Positions 7,754 to 16,703 are shown, numbered from the stretch's first letter. The stretch: 64,000 nt of DNA from Palsa-851 sp035534435 (GCA_035534435.1 DATLRX010000033.1:113127-177126); one strand, 5' to 3'. Made by a program: numbers and translations. Notes: a model not told the origin generated them from the letters alone.

Positions 7754-8494
7754 ATGCGTTCGTACCTCGCTCTCGAGCTTCGCCGCTCCCTTCGCGACCG
7801 CCGCTACCTGCTGCTCGTGGTCGGGTGGCCCGTCGGCGCATACCTGCTCTTCTCGACCGTCTTCGGGGCGGCATCGGACAGGTCCGAGGGTCTCGCGCCG
7901 ACCATCGCGATCATGATCGCCATGGCCACCTTCGGCGCCATGGGTGGCGTCCTCATGGCGTCCGGTCCCCGGCTTGCCATCGACCGCCAGGTCGGATGGC
8001 TCCGCCAGCTGAGCCTCACCCCGATCTCCCCCATCCGCGTCCTCGCGGTGCGGCTCATCACCGCGATGACCCTCAGCCTGCCCGCGATCTGCCTCATCTT
8101 CCTCACCGCGGCCGTCGTGAAAGACGTGACGCTCCCGCTCTGGGAATGGCCGGTGCTCGTGCTGTGCATCTCGGCGGGCTGCCTCCCGTTCGCCGCCATG
8201 GGAATCGTCATCGGGAGCGTCGCCGACGGCGACGGCGCGCAGGGGCTGACGATGGTGCTGTACCTCGTGCTCGCCGCCCTCGGTGGGCTCTGGGTGCCGG
8301 AGCAGATCCTCCCCGCGCCCCTGCAGACCGTGGCCAGGGCGCTGCCCTCATACCACCTCGCGCAACTCGGCTGGCACGTCGCACAGGGGGTCGCTCCGGC
8401 GATCGGGGACGGCCTCGTCCTGCTCGGCTGGTTCGCCGTCGCGGCACTGCTCGCCGTCGCCGTCTCCCGCCGTCTGTCGCTGCGCGCCGCGTGA
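7754..8494 (+). CDS. ABC-2 type transporter permease
   Basis: Membrane partner of the preceding ATPase. The 246 residues contain about six hydrophobic segments: LLLVVGWPVGAYLLFSTVFG, IAIMIAMATFGAMGGVLM, AMTLSLPAICLIFLTAAVV, WPVLVLCISAGCLPFAAMGI, a stretch around LVLAALGGLWVP, and a final VLLGWFAVAALLAVAVSRR. These fit the ABC-2 fold. The ATG start is preceded by AGGAG (7739-7743). The cargo cannot be predicted. Confidence 0.85.
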   Translation: MRSYLALELRRSLRDRRYLLLVVGWPVGAYLLFSTVFGAASDRSEGLAPTIAIMIAMATFGAMGGVLMASGPRLAIDRQVGWLRQLSLTPISPIRVLAVRLITAMTLSLPAICLIFLTAAVVKDVTLPLWEWPVLVLCISAGCLPFAAMGIVIGSVADGDGAQGLTMVLYLVLAALGGLWVPEQILPAPLQTVARALPSYHLAQLGWHVAQGVAPAIGDGLVLLGWFAVAALLAVAVSRRLSLRAA

Positions 8495-8514
8495 ACGTGG
8501 CATAGCATCCGACC

Positions 8515-9669
8515 ATGGACGCGGAGATCGAGGCGACGACGCTCGCCGGCTCGCCGGACAACCTGATGTGGCCGATCCCGACGATTGCCCGCCTCGCGTG
8601 GGCGGCGATCTGGCTCGTCTTCCTCGGCTATCCGATCAGCGACATCCTCGGCACCGGCTACTCACCGACGCGGGCGGTCGTCGCATGGCTCTGTCTGGTC
8701 GCGTTCGCCTGCATGTACCTCCTGGCGATGTGGCTGTGCCTGTCACTCGTGCCACGCGTCGCCAACGGCATCCAGTTGCTGCCACTCGTGGCGGTGTTCG
8801 CGATGGGGATCGCGATGGCGCTCGTCTTCCGCGGACAGTGGACGGGGTTGCTCGTCTACTGCGGCGTCTCCGCCGGGTGGACGCTGCGCTGGCGCTATCT
8901 CGTCCCCGTGCTGTTCGCCCTCGGCGCCTTCATGGTCGTCTCGGGTGTGTTGCTCGGCTACCCCTGGGCAGACCTGGGCTTCATCACCTTCCTGACCGTT
9001 GCGCTCGGGTTCACGATGCTGGCGTTCCGCCGCCTCATCGCAACGGTCATCGAGCTGCGCACCGCGCGTGCCGAGGTCGCCCGGCTCGCGGTCGCCGACG
9101 AGCGGCTGCGAATCTCGCGCGATGTTCATGACATCCTTGGCCACAGCCTCTCGGTGATCGCGCTCAAGGCCCAGGTCGCCCGCCGCCTGATGACGAGCGA
9201 GCCGGAGGCCGCCGCCGAAGCGATGGGCGATGTCGAGACGGTCGCGCGTGAATCGCTCGCCGAGGTCCGCTCGATGGTCACCGCATACCGGCAGCGCTCG
9301 CTCGCCGACGAGCTGCAGGGGGCGCGCGACGTGCTCGACGCCGCCGGGATCAGTTTCGCGGTGACGCGCGACAGCATCGTGCCACCGGCGCCGGTCGACA
9401 GCCTGCTCGCATGGACGGTCCGTGAGGGCGTCACGAACGTGCTGCGCCACAGCCGCGCGCACCACTGCGAGATATCGCTCGAAGCCGGCGACGGTGGCTT
9501 CTCCGTGGCGATCGTCGACGACGGCGTCGGCGGTGTGGCCAGCGCGGGAGGAAGCGGCTTGCACGGGCTCCGTGAGCGGGTCGGCGCCGCCGGCGGCCGC
9601 CTCGAAGCCGGCCCGCGGCAGCAGGGCGGATTCCGGTTGCAGGCGTTCATCCCCCAGGCTGCGGCGTGA
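8515..9669 (+). CDS. Sensor histidine kinase (HisKA_3 / DesK-LiaS type)
   Basis: Membrane-bound sensor kinase of 384 residues. About five to six N-terminal helices (residues 25-175) have almost no extracellular loop, suggesting intramembrane sensing. The dimerisation/phosphoacceptor motif DVHDILGHS places the phosphorylated histidine at His205. The N box (TNVLRHSRAHHCEI) and the G box (DDGVGG, GSGLHGLRERV) mark a complete HATPase_c domain at about 295-380. The stop overlaps the regulator start as GTGA. The signal is probably the membrane state or the exporter's substrate, by analogy with DesK/LiaS systems. Confidence 0.9.
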   Translation: MDAEIEATTLAGSPDNLMWPIPTIARLAWAAIWLVFLGYPISDILGTGYSPTRAVVAWLCLVAFACMYLLAMWLCLSLVPRVANGIQLLPLVAVFAMGIAMALVFRGQWTGLLVYCGVSAGWTLRWRYLVPVLFALGAFMVVSGVLLGYPWADLGFITFLTVALGFTMLAFRRLIATVIELRTARAEVARLAVADERLRISRDVHDILGHSLSVIALKAQVARRLMTSEPEAAAEAMGDVETVARESLAEVRSMVTAYRQRSLADELQGARDVLDAAGISFAVTRDSIVPPAPVDSLLAWTVREGVTNVLRHSRAHHCEISLEAGDGGFSVAIVDDGVGGVASAGGSGLHGLRERVGAAGGRLEAGPRQQGGFRLQAFIPQAAA

Positions 9670-10271
9670 TCCGCGTCATCATCGCGGAGGACCAGGGAAT
9701 GGTCCGCGGTGCGCTCGCCACGTTGCTGGGACTCGAAGAGGACATCGAGGTTGTGGCGCAGTGCTCCCGTGGCGACGAGGTGGTCACCGCGGCGCTCGCC
9801 GAACGTCCCGACGTCGCGCTCCTCGACATAGAGATGCCCGGCATGGATGGCCTCGAGGCCGCTGCGCGCCTCCATCAGGCCGCGCCCGAATGCGTGATCA
9901 TCATTCTCACGACGTTCGGCCGGCCTGGGTACCTGCGGCGCGCCATGGAGGCCGGCGCGACGGGTTTCGTCGTCAAGGACGGTCCCGCCGATCAGCTCGC
10001 GGTCTCGATCCGCAGAGCGGTGGCGGGTGAGCGCGTGATCGATACCGCGCTTGCGGCAGCCGCTCTCAGCGACGGGTCCAATCCCCTGACACCACGCGAA
10101 CGCGATGTCCTGCACGCCGCGTCAGCCGGAGCGACGATCGCCAGCATTGCCAAAGCACTGTTCCTGTCTCAGGGGACCGTGCGCAACTACCTCTCGTCGG
10201 CGATTCAGAAGACGGGCGCTCGCAACCGCATCGAAGCCGTGCGCGCCGCCGAGGAGCACGGCTGGCTGTAG
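9666..10271 (+). CDS. NarL/FixJ-family response regulator
   Basis: Two-domain transcription regulator of 201 residues. The receiver domain (1-120) has acidic residues at positions 8-9 and phosphoacceptor Asp54 in LLDIEMPGMDG, plus the conserved Lys in VVKDGPADQL. The C-terminal LuxR-type HTH (about 140-195) reads LTPRERDVLHAASAG, FLSQGTVRNYLSSAIQK. The GTG start overlaps the kinase stop by four bases. It probably binds the dyads upstream of the operon and autoregulates it. Its 3' end converges with tsaB with only 9 bp between. Confidence 0.93.
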   Translation: MIRVIIAEDQGMVRGALATLLGLEEDIEVVAQCSRGDEVVTAALAERPDVALLDIEMPGMDGLEAAARLHQAAPECVIIILTTFGRPGYLRRAMEAGATGFVVKDGPADQLAVSIRRAVAGERVIDTALAAAALSDGSNPLTPRERDVLHAASAGATIASIAKALFLSQGTVRNYLSSAIQKTGARNRIEAVRAAEEHGWL

Positions 10272-10280
10272 GCGGCGGAC

Positions 10281-10847
10281 TCAGTCGACGTACAGCGCCA
10301 CGAGACCGTCCGGCTCGAGCGGCGGACGGGACAGGGCGAGCGGGATCGCGGCGGCGAGCGCCTCGGCGGGATCGATGACGACCATCGGGTCGAGGGGGAG
10401 CACGTCGCTGGTGAACACGACGCCCCCGCCGCTGTCGAACGCGCTGAGCAACACACGGCGCGGAGACGCGGCGGCCCCCGTGGTCGCGACGTAGAGGGCG
10501 CCGCGGCCGGCATCCGCGGCGACCCATGAACCGACGTGCGCGCGTGAGAGCGGCGCGCTCGCGATCACTTCGAGCGAGCCGACGCCGTGGAGCGGCAGCC
10601 CACGGGCCTGGGCGATCCCGAGAGCGGCGGCCATGCCCGCCCGGACGCCGGTATACGTCCCCGGTCCGACGACGACGACGACCACCCCGAGGTCGTCGGT
10701 GATCATCTGCAGGAGGAGACCCGGCAGGGAGGTCGCGACCTGTGCGCCACGCACCACCTCCGCACCACGGACGGTTCCGTCGCGACCGGCGCGGACCACG
10801 ACGATCCGCGCACGCGACGACGTGTCGACGGCGAGCACGTCCGTCAC
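10281..10847 (-). CDS. tsaB: tRNA threonylcarbamoyladenosine biosynthesis protein TsaB
   Basis: Scaffold partner of TsaD in t6A synthesis, an ASKHA-fold protein of 188 residues. LAVDTSSRARIVVV at the N-terminus is the inactive equivalent of the TsaD ATP motif, and VVGPGTYTGVRAGMAAALG is the strongly conserved TsaB signature. The start is a GTG overlapping the tsaE stop as GTGA. Order on the minus strand is thiL, tsaE, tsaB with four-base overlaps, so the three are translationally coupled. Family lengths vary from about 185 to 235, so this is a short but complete form. Confidence 0.92.
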   Translation of the reverse strand: MTDVLAVDTSSRARIVVVRAGRDGTVRGAEVVRGAQVATSLPGLLLQMITDDLGVVVVVVGPGTYTGVRAGMAAALGIAQARGLPLHGVGSLEVIASAPLSRAHVGSWVAADAGRGALYVATTGAAASPRRVLLSAFDSGGGVVFTSDVLPLDPMVVIDPAEALAAAIPLALSRPPLEPDGLVALYVD

Positions 10848-11308
10848 AGCCGGCTCCACGCCGGTGTGAGGTGGTCGGGTGCGCCCTCGTGCGGCGTGAT
10901 CACGCGCGTCCCGTCGTCCTCGATCTCGAACCCGAGCCGGAGGTGCACGCGGCCCAGGAGCTCCGAGTGCTCGCCCCACTCGACGACCACCACGCCACCC
11001 GACTCGAGCATCTCGTCGACGTCGAGCAGGCGGACGTCCGCGCCGGGACCGAGCCGGTAGAGATCGATGTGGTGCAGCACACGCGGTCCGGCGCGGTACA
11101 CGTGATGGAGCACGAACGTCGGACTGCGGACCAGTGCCGGGTCCATGCCCATCCCGGTTGCGACGCCTCGCACGAGGACCGTCTTGCCCGCTCCGAGCTC
11201 GCCGCTGAGGAGGATGAGGTCGCCGGGCTCGGCATGCGTGCCGATGCGCTCTCCGAGTGCGAGGGTGTCCGTCTCGCTCGCGCACCGGACGGCGGCGACG
11301 CCGGTCAC
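10844..11308 (-). CDS. tsaE: tRNA threonylcarbamoyladenosine biosynthesis ATPase TsaE
   Basis: Small P-loop ATPase that resets the TsaBD complex during t6A formation. The Walker A motif GELGAGKT is present, followed by VRSPTFVLHHVY (the conserved SPTF element) and HHIDLYRL, with VVVVEWGEH as the Walker B-like strand. A GTG overlapping the thiL stop as GTGA gives 154 residues, the family norm. An upstream ATG would add 42 arginine-rich residues inside thiL and is rejected. Confidence 0.95.
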   Translation of the reverse strand: MTGVAAVRCASETDTLALGERIGTHAEPGDLILLSGELGAGKTVLVRGVATGMGMDPALVRSPTFVLHHVYRAGPRVLHHIDLYRLGPGADVRLLDVDEMLESGGVVVVEWGEHSELLGRVHLRLGFEIEDDGTRVITPHEGAPDHLTPAWSRL

Positions 11309-12327
11309 GTGAAGTGGCGCGAGGTCGTCCGCGGGGTCGCGACGCCGTCTCCTCCCTCCCGATCGAGGACGCCGACGCCGGCCCCGGCCCGCAAGCGCCC
11401 CACGACGCTGAGCGGGGCGAGATCGGAGGGCCACGATCCCGCCAGCGTCGCCACCGCGTCGGGCGGCAGGGTCGCGACGAGCTCGAAATCCTCACCCCCG
11501 CCGAGCGCCAGGTCCGGCCACGCGGCGCCGAAGTCGCTCACCAGCGCGGCCTCCACGGGCACCCGGTCGAGCCAGACCTCGGCACCGCAGCCGGACAGGT
11601 CGGTGATCCGCTCCAGCTCGACGAGGAGCCCATCACTGATGTCGCCGCCGCAGCGCACCCCGGACGCGACGAGGTGGAGCCCCTCGGCGAGGCGCGCGCT
11701 GGGCGCCAGCTGAGCCTCGACCCACGAGCGTTCCCGGCGGGAAAGGTCGTCGCCACCGTCGAGCAGCAGGCGGAGCCCCGCGGCGGCGCGACCGAGCATC
11801 CCCGTGACCACGATCACGTCCCCGGCGACACCGGCGTCGCGACGCAACTCCGTGCCGGGCGCAAGCGTGCCGCCCACCGAGACGTCGATGACGAGTGGTC
11901 CGTCGATGGCGCTGAGGTCGCCGCCCGCCACAGCGCAGCCGGCCGCGGCGGCCGCGGCGCAGAGGCCACGCTGGATCTCCAGGACGTCCTCGGCGCAGGT
12001 GCTCGAGGGCGCGCAGAGGGTGGCGGCGCACCACGCCGGCCGGGCGCCCATGCCGGCAAGATCCGAGAGAGCGACCGCCATGGCGCGCGCCCCGAGCCGG
12101 CGGGGGGTGATCCAGGAGCGGCGAAAGTCGATGCCCTCGACGAGGGCATCCTGGCTGATGGCAACGTTCCGGCCGGGATCGGGAACCCACACGGCCGCAT
12201 CGTCTCCGGTGCCCAGCGCCAGGCCCGGTCCCGTGCCGCGGGCGATCTCAGCCAGTGCCTTGAGTAGCTCGGTCTCGCCCACGTCGAGCAGGGTCGCGCC
12301 TCCGGTGTCGAAGCGTCGTTCGGGCAT
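11305..12327 (-). CDS. thiL: Thiamine-monophosphate kinase
   Basis: Phosphorylates thiamine monophosphate to thiamine diphosphate, the last step of cofactor synthesis. The protein of 340 residues carries GTGDDAAVW near the N-terminus (magnesium/ATP site), DLAGMGARPAW, and GGDISDGLLVELERI (the family SDGL motif). GGGEDFELVATL lies in the C-terminal half. The ATG at 12327 is favoured because GGAGG lies eight bases upstream; a GTG seven codons earlier is the alternative. First gene of thiL-tsaE-tsaB, divergent from the CHAP hydrolase. No TPP riboswitch is seen upstream. Confidence 0.94.
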   Translation of the reverse strand: MPERRFDTGGATLLDVGETELLKALAEIARGTGPGLALGTGDDAAVWVPDPGRNVAISQDALVEGIDFRRSWITPRRLGARAMAVALSDLAGMGARPAWCAATLCAPSSTCAEDVLEIQRGLCAAAAAAGCAVAGGDLSAIDGPLVIDVSVGGTLAPGTELRRDAGVAGDVIVVTGMLGRAAAGLRLLLDGGDDLSRRERSWVEAQLAPSARLAEGLHLVASGVRCGGDISDGLLVELERITDLSGCGAEVWLDRVPVEAALVSDFGAAWPDLALGGGEDFELVATLPPDAVATLAGSWPSDLAPLSVVGRLRAGAGVGVLDREGGDGVATPRTTSRHFT

Positions 12328-12392
12328 CACCTCAGCCTCCAACGTCACACGTCCGCAATATACGTGGGTGCGCCGTCGGGTACGGTTGGCGC

Positions 12393-12476
12393 GACCGAGC
12401 GAGTTGCACTCGGTCCCATCGGGCCGCTAAGGTGCGGCCTGGGGAAAGGCTCGACCGATGCTCTTGGCGGTATCGG
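12393..12476 (+). promoter_or_regulatory. Structured 5' leader of the CHAP hydrolase gene
   Basis: Three hairpins in 84 bases. The first is GACCGAG/CTCGGTC (12393-12399 with 12409-12415). The second is GGCCGC/GCGGCC with loop TAAGGT (12422-12439). The third is CCGAT/ATCGG (12455-12459 with 12472-12476). The region ends 32 bases before the TTG start, leaving GGAGG (12494-12498) free. It does not match the riboswitch consensus sequences I can recall, including the c-di-AMP (ydaO) class. Its function is unknown. Confidence 0.45.
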
Positions 12477-12508
12477 GCGGGCAAGAATGACACGGAGGAC
12501 ACCGGATT

Positions 12509-13594
12509 TTGACGTTCAGCCGGAAGCTGGCCCTGACCGTGACAGGGGTCATCACTCTTCTGGCCACCGGACTCGGAGCCATCCCGAACACTCAGGCAAA
12601 CAGCGCGCAGGTGCCGAACTCTGCGATCGCAGCGCTGCAACAGCGGCGCGCGGCACTCATCGCAGAGCTCGCCGCGTTGCAGCCTAACCTGAGGGCCGCG
12701 GGTGGATCGGTGGGTTCGGCGGAGGCGTTGTTCAACGCCCAGCAGACTAAGGTGCTGAACGAGCGCAAGCAGCTCGACAGTCTGAATGCGTCCCTGCTTT
12801 CGCTGAGCAGCCAGCTCGCGAGCAACGACGCAACCGTCGCGCAGAACAAGGCACAACTCGCCGCGATCACTCGCGCGACGTACGAGACGAGCGGCAGCGA
12901 CCAGGTGCTCGCCGCGGTGCTCAGCGCACCCTCATTCAACCAGGCGATGGACGAGCTGAAGTCCGCGAACCAGGTGTCGCAGCAGGTGCTTGCGCTCGTC
13001 GAGCGGCTCGCCGGCGCGGATCGCGCCATCACCGCCGAGCAGTCGAGCATTCGTCGTGAAGCCGCCCAGGCGTCGACCATCGAGGCGCAACTTGCCGCGC
13101 AGAGCGATCAGCTCCTCGTCGTGCTCGAGAATCGCAACACCGTGTTCGCGGGCCTGAGCGGACCGGCGAAGCGGATCGCGGCGGAGATCGCCAACATCGA
13201 CAACGAGATCGCGTTCCTCGAGGCGGGCCCGCACGTCGGTACCGGACCGTGCGGCGACCACTTCGCGTATGGGTTCTGCACGTACTACGTGGCGACGCGT
13301 CGTTGCGTGCCATGGCTCGGCAACGCCGGTTCCTGGTACATCGCCGCCGCGCAGATGGGATACAAGGAGGGCTCGCTCCCGGTCCCCGGCGCGATCGTCG
13401 TCTTCAGGCCCGGCGTTGACGGCGTCAGCGCCGAGGGACATGTCGCGTACGTCGAGGCCGTCGGCCCCGCGGGCGGCATACCGACCGGAGACTTCAAGCT
13501 CTCCGAGATGAACTACGCCGGCTGGAACGTGGTCGACTACCGCGTCATCAGTGACGCGAGCGCAGACATCGAAGGGTTCATCTACGGCAACTAG
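12509..13594 (+). CDS. Secreted CHAP-domain peptidoglycan hydrolase with coiled-coil region
   Basis: Predicted wall-cleaving amidase/endopeptidase of 361 residues. An N-terminal signal peptide (basic MTFSRK, hydrophobic LALTVTGVITLLATGLGA) precedes a long helical coiled coil (about 35-235, rich in Gln, Leu and Ala), as in PcsB/CwlO-type hydrolases. The C-terminal CHAP domain (about 248-361) has the catalytic Cys in FAYGFCTYYVATRR and the His in GHVAYVEAV. The start is TTG with GGAGG ten bases upstream; no better codon precedes the signal peptide. PcsB/CwlO relatives are usually activated by FtsEX, which is not in this window. The 3' end overlaps the convergent acpS-nnrD gene: both stops read the same CTAG. 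Confidence 0.85.
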   Translation: MTFSRKLALTVTGVITLLATGLGAIPNTQANSAQVPNSAIAALQQRRAALIAELAALQPNLRAAGGSVGSAEALFNAQQTKVLNERKQLDSLNASLLSLSSQLASNDATVAQNKAQLAAITRATYETSGSDQVLAAVLSAPSFNQAMDELKSANQVSQQVLALVERLAGADRAITAEQSSIRREAAQASTIEAQLAAQSDQLLVVLENRNTVFAGLSGPAKRIAAEIANIDNEIAFLEAGPHVGTGPCGDHFAYGFCTYYVATRRCVPWLGNAGSWYIAAAQMGYKEGSLPVPGAIVVFRPGVDGVSAEGHVAYVEAVGPAGGIPTGDFKLSEMNYAGWNVVDYRVISDASADIEGFIYGN

Positions 13595-14829
13595 CGCGAG
13601 CTAGCGGCTTCGATCGCCTGGCGCAGCAACTCCTGCGCCGCCGGCAGCGTCTCGATCACATCCGACGCGAGCGCGCCCGCCCGCCCACGCCGAGCCTGCA
13701 CCATCAATCCCGCCTGCGCGTGGATGGTGACGCCGGCAATCGCCGCGTCGCGTGGCGCCAGACCCTGCGCCAGCATCGATCCGATGAGCCCCGAGAGGAC
13801 GTCCCCGGTGCCTCCCGTCGCCAGCGCGACGACACGGTGTTTGTCCACATGCAGGTCGTGCGCCGCACCCGCGATGACGGTCTCCGCGCCCTTGAGCACA
13901 ACGATGACGCCGTGCTCGTCGGCATACCGCTGCGCGAGCCCGTTGCGATCGCCCTGCACCGCGTCGGTGGACATGCGTGCAAGACGGCCCATCTCCGCCG
14001 GATGCGGAGTCAGCACGACGGGCCGGCCGCACCGACGCCAGTCGAAGCCCGCCTCGGCCGCGATGTTGAGCGCGTCTGCATCAACGACAGCCGGGCACGG
14101 CAGATCGGTGAGGATCTCGAGCAGGGCAGGGACCGTGTCGAGCGCGCGCCCGAGACCAGGCCCGATCACCAGCGCATCGGCACCGCGAAGCCGTTCACGA
14201 AGCTGCTCGACGCCCTGTGTACGCAGGGTTCCCGTCCCACCGTCGGCGAGCGCCGTCGGCATCACCTCGAGACACCCGGCGGCCACGATCGAGTGGATGC
14301 TGGCGGGGACGCAGACCTCGACAAGTCCCGCACCGCCGCGCGCCGCACCGAGCGCGGCCAGCTTCGGGGCGCCGGTGAACCCCCGTGACCCGGCCACGAC
14401 GACAACCCGTCCGAAGGTTCCCTTGTGGCCGTCGTCGGGGCGCGCGGCAAGCAGCAGATCCGCCGGCGCTTCAGGCAACGCCCGGCGGCGCGGCGTTCGA
14501 CTCACTGCCACGGCGATCGCGAGACCGCCGTCATGCGTCAGCGAGAGTGCGATCGGCGTTGCCTCGCCGCGCACGTGGACTCGCGGCGGTCCGCCACCAG
14601 CTCGCACGACCTCGATATCGCGATACGCCGGCATGCGCTCACCCTGCGACGAGTAGAGCTTCATCACCGCCTCCTTGGCCGCCCACCGGCTCGCCCAGCG
14701 CTGTGGTCTGCCGGCGCTGTAGCGCTGCTCGCCCTCGGTGTAGATCTTCTGCGCAAAGCGCGGGTGACGCTCCAGAGCTGCCGCGATGCGATCCACCACG
14801 GTCACGTCGACCCCCACGACCATCGTCAT
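13591..14829 (-). CDS. Fused holo-ACP synthase and NAD(P)HX dehydratase
   Basis: Two complete enzyme domains in one 412-residue chain. Residues 1-112 are an AcpS-type phosphopantetheinyl transferase, with VGVDVTVVDRI (metal Asp), WAAKEAVMKLY (metal Glu) and SLTHDGGLAIAVAV. Residues about 120-405 are the ADP/ATP-dependent NAD(P)H-hydrate dehydratase NnrD, with VVDADALN, LTPHPAEMGRL, VVLKGAETVIA and GGTGDVLSGLIGSML. The epimerase NnrE domain usually fused to NnrD is absent. The gene is last in the argF-cdaA-cdaR-glmS run, 7 bp after glmS. Both catalytic sites look intact. The fusion probably reflects ancestral adjacency of acpS and nnr. Confidence 0.9.
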   Translation of the reverse strand: MTMVVGVDVTVVDRIAAALERHPRFAQKIYTEGEQRYSAGRPQRWASRWAAKEAVMKLYSSQGERMPAYRDIEVVRAGGGPPRVHVRGEATPIALSLTHDGGLAIAVAVSRTPRRRALPEAPADLLLAARPDDGHKGTFGRVVVVAGSRGFTGAPKLAALGAARGGAGLVEVCVPASIHSIVAAGCLEVMPTALADGGTGTLRTQGVEQLRERLRGADALVIGPGLGRALDTVPALLEILTDLPCPAVVDADALNIAAEAGFDWRRCGRPVVLTPHPAEMGRLARMSTDAVQGDRNGLAQRYADEHGVIVVLKGAETVIAGAAHDLHVDKHRVVALATGGTGDVLSGLIGSMLAQGLAPRDAAIAGVTIHAQAGLMVQARRGRAGALASDVIETLPAAQELLRQAIEAASSR

Positions 14830-14836
14830 ACGACGA

Positions 14837-16669
14837 CTATTCCACAGTCACCGATTTCGCGAGGTTTCGTGGCTGGTCCACGTCGCACCCGCGCTGCACC
14901 GCAACGTGATACGCGAACAGCTGCATCGGGATGACGTTGATCAGCGGCGACAGCACCTCGGAGCAGCCGGGAACCGCGATGGTGCTCGCGAACCCGGCGT
15001 CAAACGGATCCTCACCCTCGGTGACGATCGCGATCACCGGCGCGTCGCGCGAATGCACCTCCTGCACGTTGCTCACCATCTTCGGGAGCGTCGCAGAACG
15101 TGTCGCGATCGCGACCACCGGGACCTCGGGCTCGAGGAGCGCGATCGGCCCGTGCTTCAGCTCACCGGCGGCATAGCCCTCGGCGTGCACGTACGAGACC
15201 TCCTTGAGCTTGAGCGCACCTTCCATGGCAATCGGGAAGTTGATGCCACGACCGATGTACAGCGCGCTGCGCGCGTGCGCAAACCGCTGGCCGAGATCGA
15301 CGAGCAACGGCTCCAGCTCGAGCGTCCTGGTCAGCAGATCGGGCACCTGCTGGAGCTCTGCGACGAGACGCTGATGCTCGGCGACGTCGAGCGTGCCGCG
15401 CGCGTCCCCGAGCCGGAGCGCCAGGAGCAGGCCGCAGACCATCTGCGTCATGAACGTCTTCGTGCCGGCCACGGAGATCTCCGGCCCCGCCTGCATGTAG
15501 AGCGCGCCGTCGGCCTCGAGTGACAGCGCGCTGCCGACCACGTTGGTGATGGCGATGACCTGCGCGCCCGCACGCCGGGCCTGCCGGACGGCGGCGAGCG
15601 TGTCCGCGGTCTCGCCGGACTGCGACACCGCAATCACCAGGGAATGCTTGTCGACGAGTGCCTCGCCGTAGCGGAACTCGCTTGCGGCCTCGACCTTGCA
15701 GCGCAGTTTGGCCAGGTGCTCGATCGCGTAGCCTGCGACCATCGCCGCGTACCACGCGGTGCCGCAGGCGACGAGAACGACCTCGTGGACCTCCTCGAGC
15801 CGTCCGCTGTCGAAGCCGAGCTCCGGCAGCACGACCATGCCGAGGTCGTCGATCCGGCCGCGAAGCGCGTTGCGCACAGCCTCCGGCTGTTCGTGAATCT
15901 CCTTGAGGAGGAAGTGCGGGTAGCCGTTCTTCTGCGCCTGCTCCGCCTCCCAGTCGACGGTGACCACCCGGCTTTCGACGGCGGTGCCGTCGAGCTGCTG
16001 CACGCTGATCCCCTCGGGCGTCGCGGTGACGATCTCGCCCTCTCCGATCAGCGCGATGCGCTTGGTGTACGGGATCAACGCGGTGATGTCGCTGCTCACG
16101 AACACCTCACCGCGCCCCAGCCCGACGACGAGCGGGGCGTTGACGCGTGCGCCGACGACTCGGTCCGGTTGATCCGCGGAGATGACGACCAGCGCGCACG
16201 CACCCTCCATGCGGTTGAGCGCGCTGCGCACCGCCGCCGCGAGGTCGCCGTGGTAGTTGTCCTCGATGAGGTGCGGCACAACCTCGGTGTCGGTTTCGCT
16301 GAGGAACTCGTGCCCTCGAGCCATGAGCTCGGCGCGCAGCTCGCGATAGTTCTCGACGATGCCGTTGTGGATGACGTGGATCCGTCCGGTGCAGTCCTGG
16401 TGCGGATGAGCGTTCTCCACCGACGGACGGCCGTGGGTGGCCCAGCGCGTGTGCCCTATGCCGACGTTGCCCGACGGCAGGCCGTCCAGGCCGACCTCGC
16501 GCGCGAGCTCAGCGACCTTGTGCGTGTTCTTGACGGTGGTGACGTCACCGGACGCGTCGATGATCGCGATCCCGGCCGAGTCGTAGCCGCGATACTCGAG
16601 CCTGCGAAGGCTGTCGAGCAGGATCGGGGCTGCGGGTCGGGGGCCGGCGTAGCCGATGATGCCGCACAT
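14837..16669 (-). CDS. glmS: Glutamine--fructose-6-phosphate aminotransferase (isomerizing)
   Basis: Makes glucosamine-6-phosphate, the entry to UDP-GlcNAc and peptidoglycan. It has 610 residues, the family length. MCGIIGYAGPR gives the N-terminal nucleophilic cysteine, and LEYRGYDSAGIAI and GHTRWATHGRPS belong to the glutaminase domain (1-240). Two SIS domains follow, with SQSGETADTLAAVRQA in the first, and the C-terminal end LAKSVTVE is the conserved isomerase tail. It lies 34 bp downstream of cdaR, too little room for a glmS ribozyme. Its location next to c-di-AMP genes parallels glmM in the Firmicute cdaA-cdaR-glmM locus. Confidence 0.98.
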   Translation of the reverse strand: MCGIIGYAGPRPAAPILLDSLRRLEYRGYDSAGIAIIDASGDVTTVKNTHKVAELAREVGLDGLPSGNVGIGHTRWATHGRPSVENAHPHQDCTGRIHVIHNGIVENYRELRAELMARGHEFLSETDTEVVPHLIEDNYHGDLAAAVRSALNRMEGACALVVISADQPDRVVGARVNAPLVVGLGRGEVFVSSDITALIPYTKRIALIGEGEIVTATPEGISVQQLDGTAVESRVVTVDWEAEQAQKNGYPHFLLKEIHEQPEAVRNALRGRIDDLGMVVLPELGFDSGRLEEVHEVVLVACGTAWYAAMVAGYAIEHLAKLRCKVEAASEFRYGEALVDKHSLVIAVSQSGETADTLAAVRQARRAGAQVIAITNVVGSALSLEADGALYMQAGPEISVAGTKTFMTQMVCGLLLALRLGDARGTLDVAEHQRLVAELQQVPDLLTRTLELEPLLVDLGQRFAHARSALYIGRGINFPIAMEGALKLKEVSYVHAEGYAAGELKHGPIALLEPEVPVVAIATRSATLPKMVSNVQEVHSRDAPVIAIVTEGEDPFDAGFASTIAVPGCSEVLSPLINVIPMQLFAYHVAVQRGCDVDQPRNLAKSVTVE

Positions 16670-16703
16670 AGGACCTCTCTGGAACGCTCGCGGGCGCCTC
16701 GAG

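Noticed and set aside
12393..12476. c-di-AMP (ydaO) riboswitch before the wall hydrolase
   Set aside because: The conserved ydaO segments I can recall are not present; only generic hairpins are. Kept as an unclassified leader.
12328..12508. TPP riboswitch for thiL
   Set aside because: No THI-box CUGAGA or related sequence is seen on the minus strand upstream of thiL.
16670..16703. glmS ribozyme upstream of glmS
   Set aside because: Only 34 bp separate cdaR and glmS, far too short for the ribozyme.
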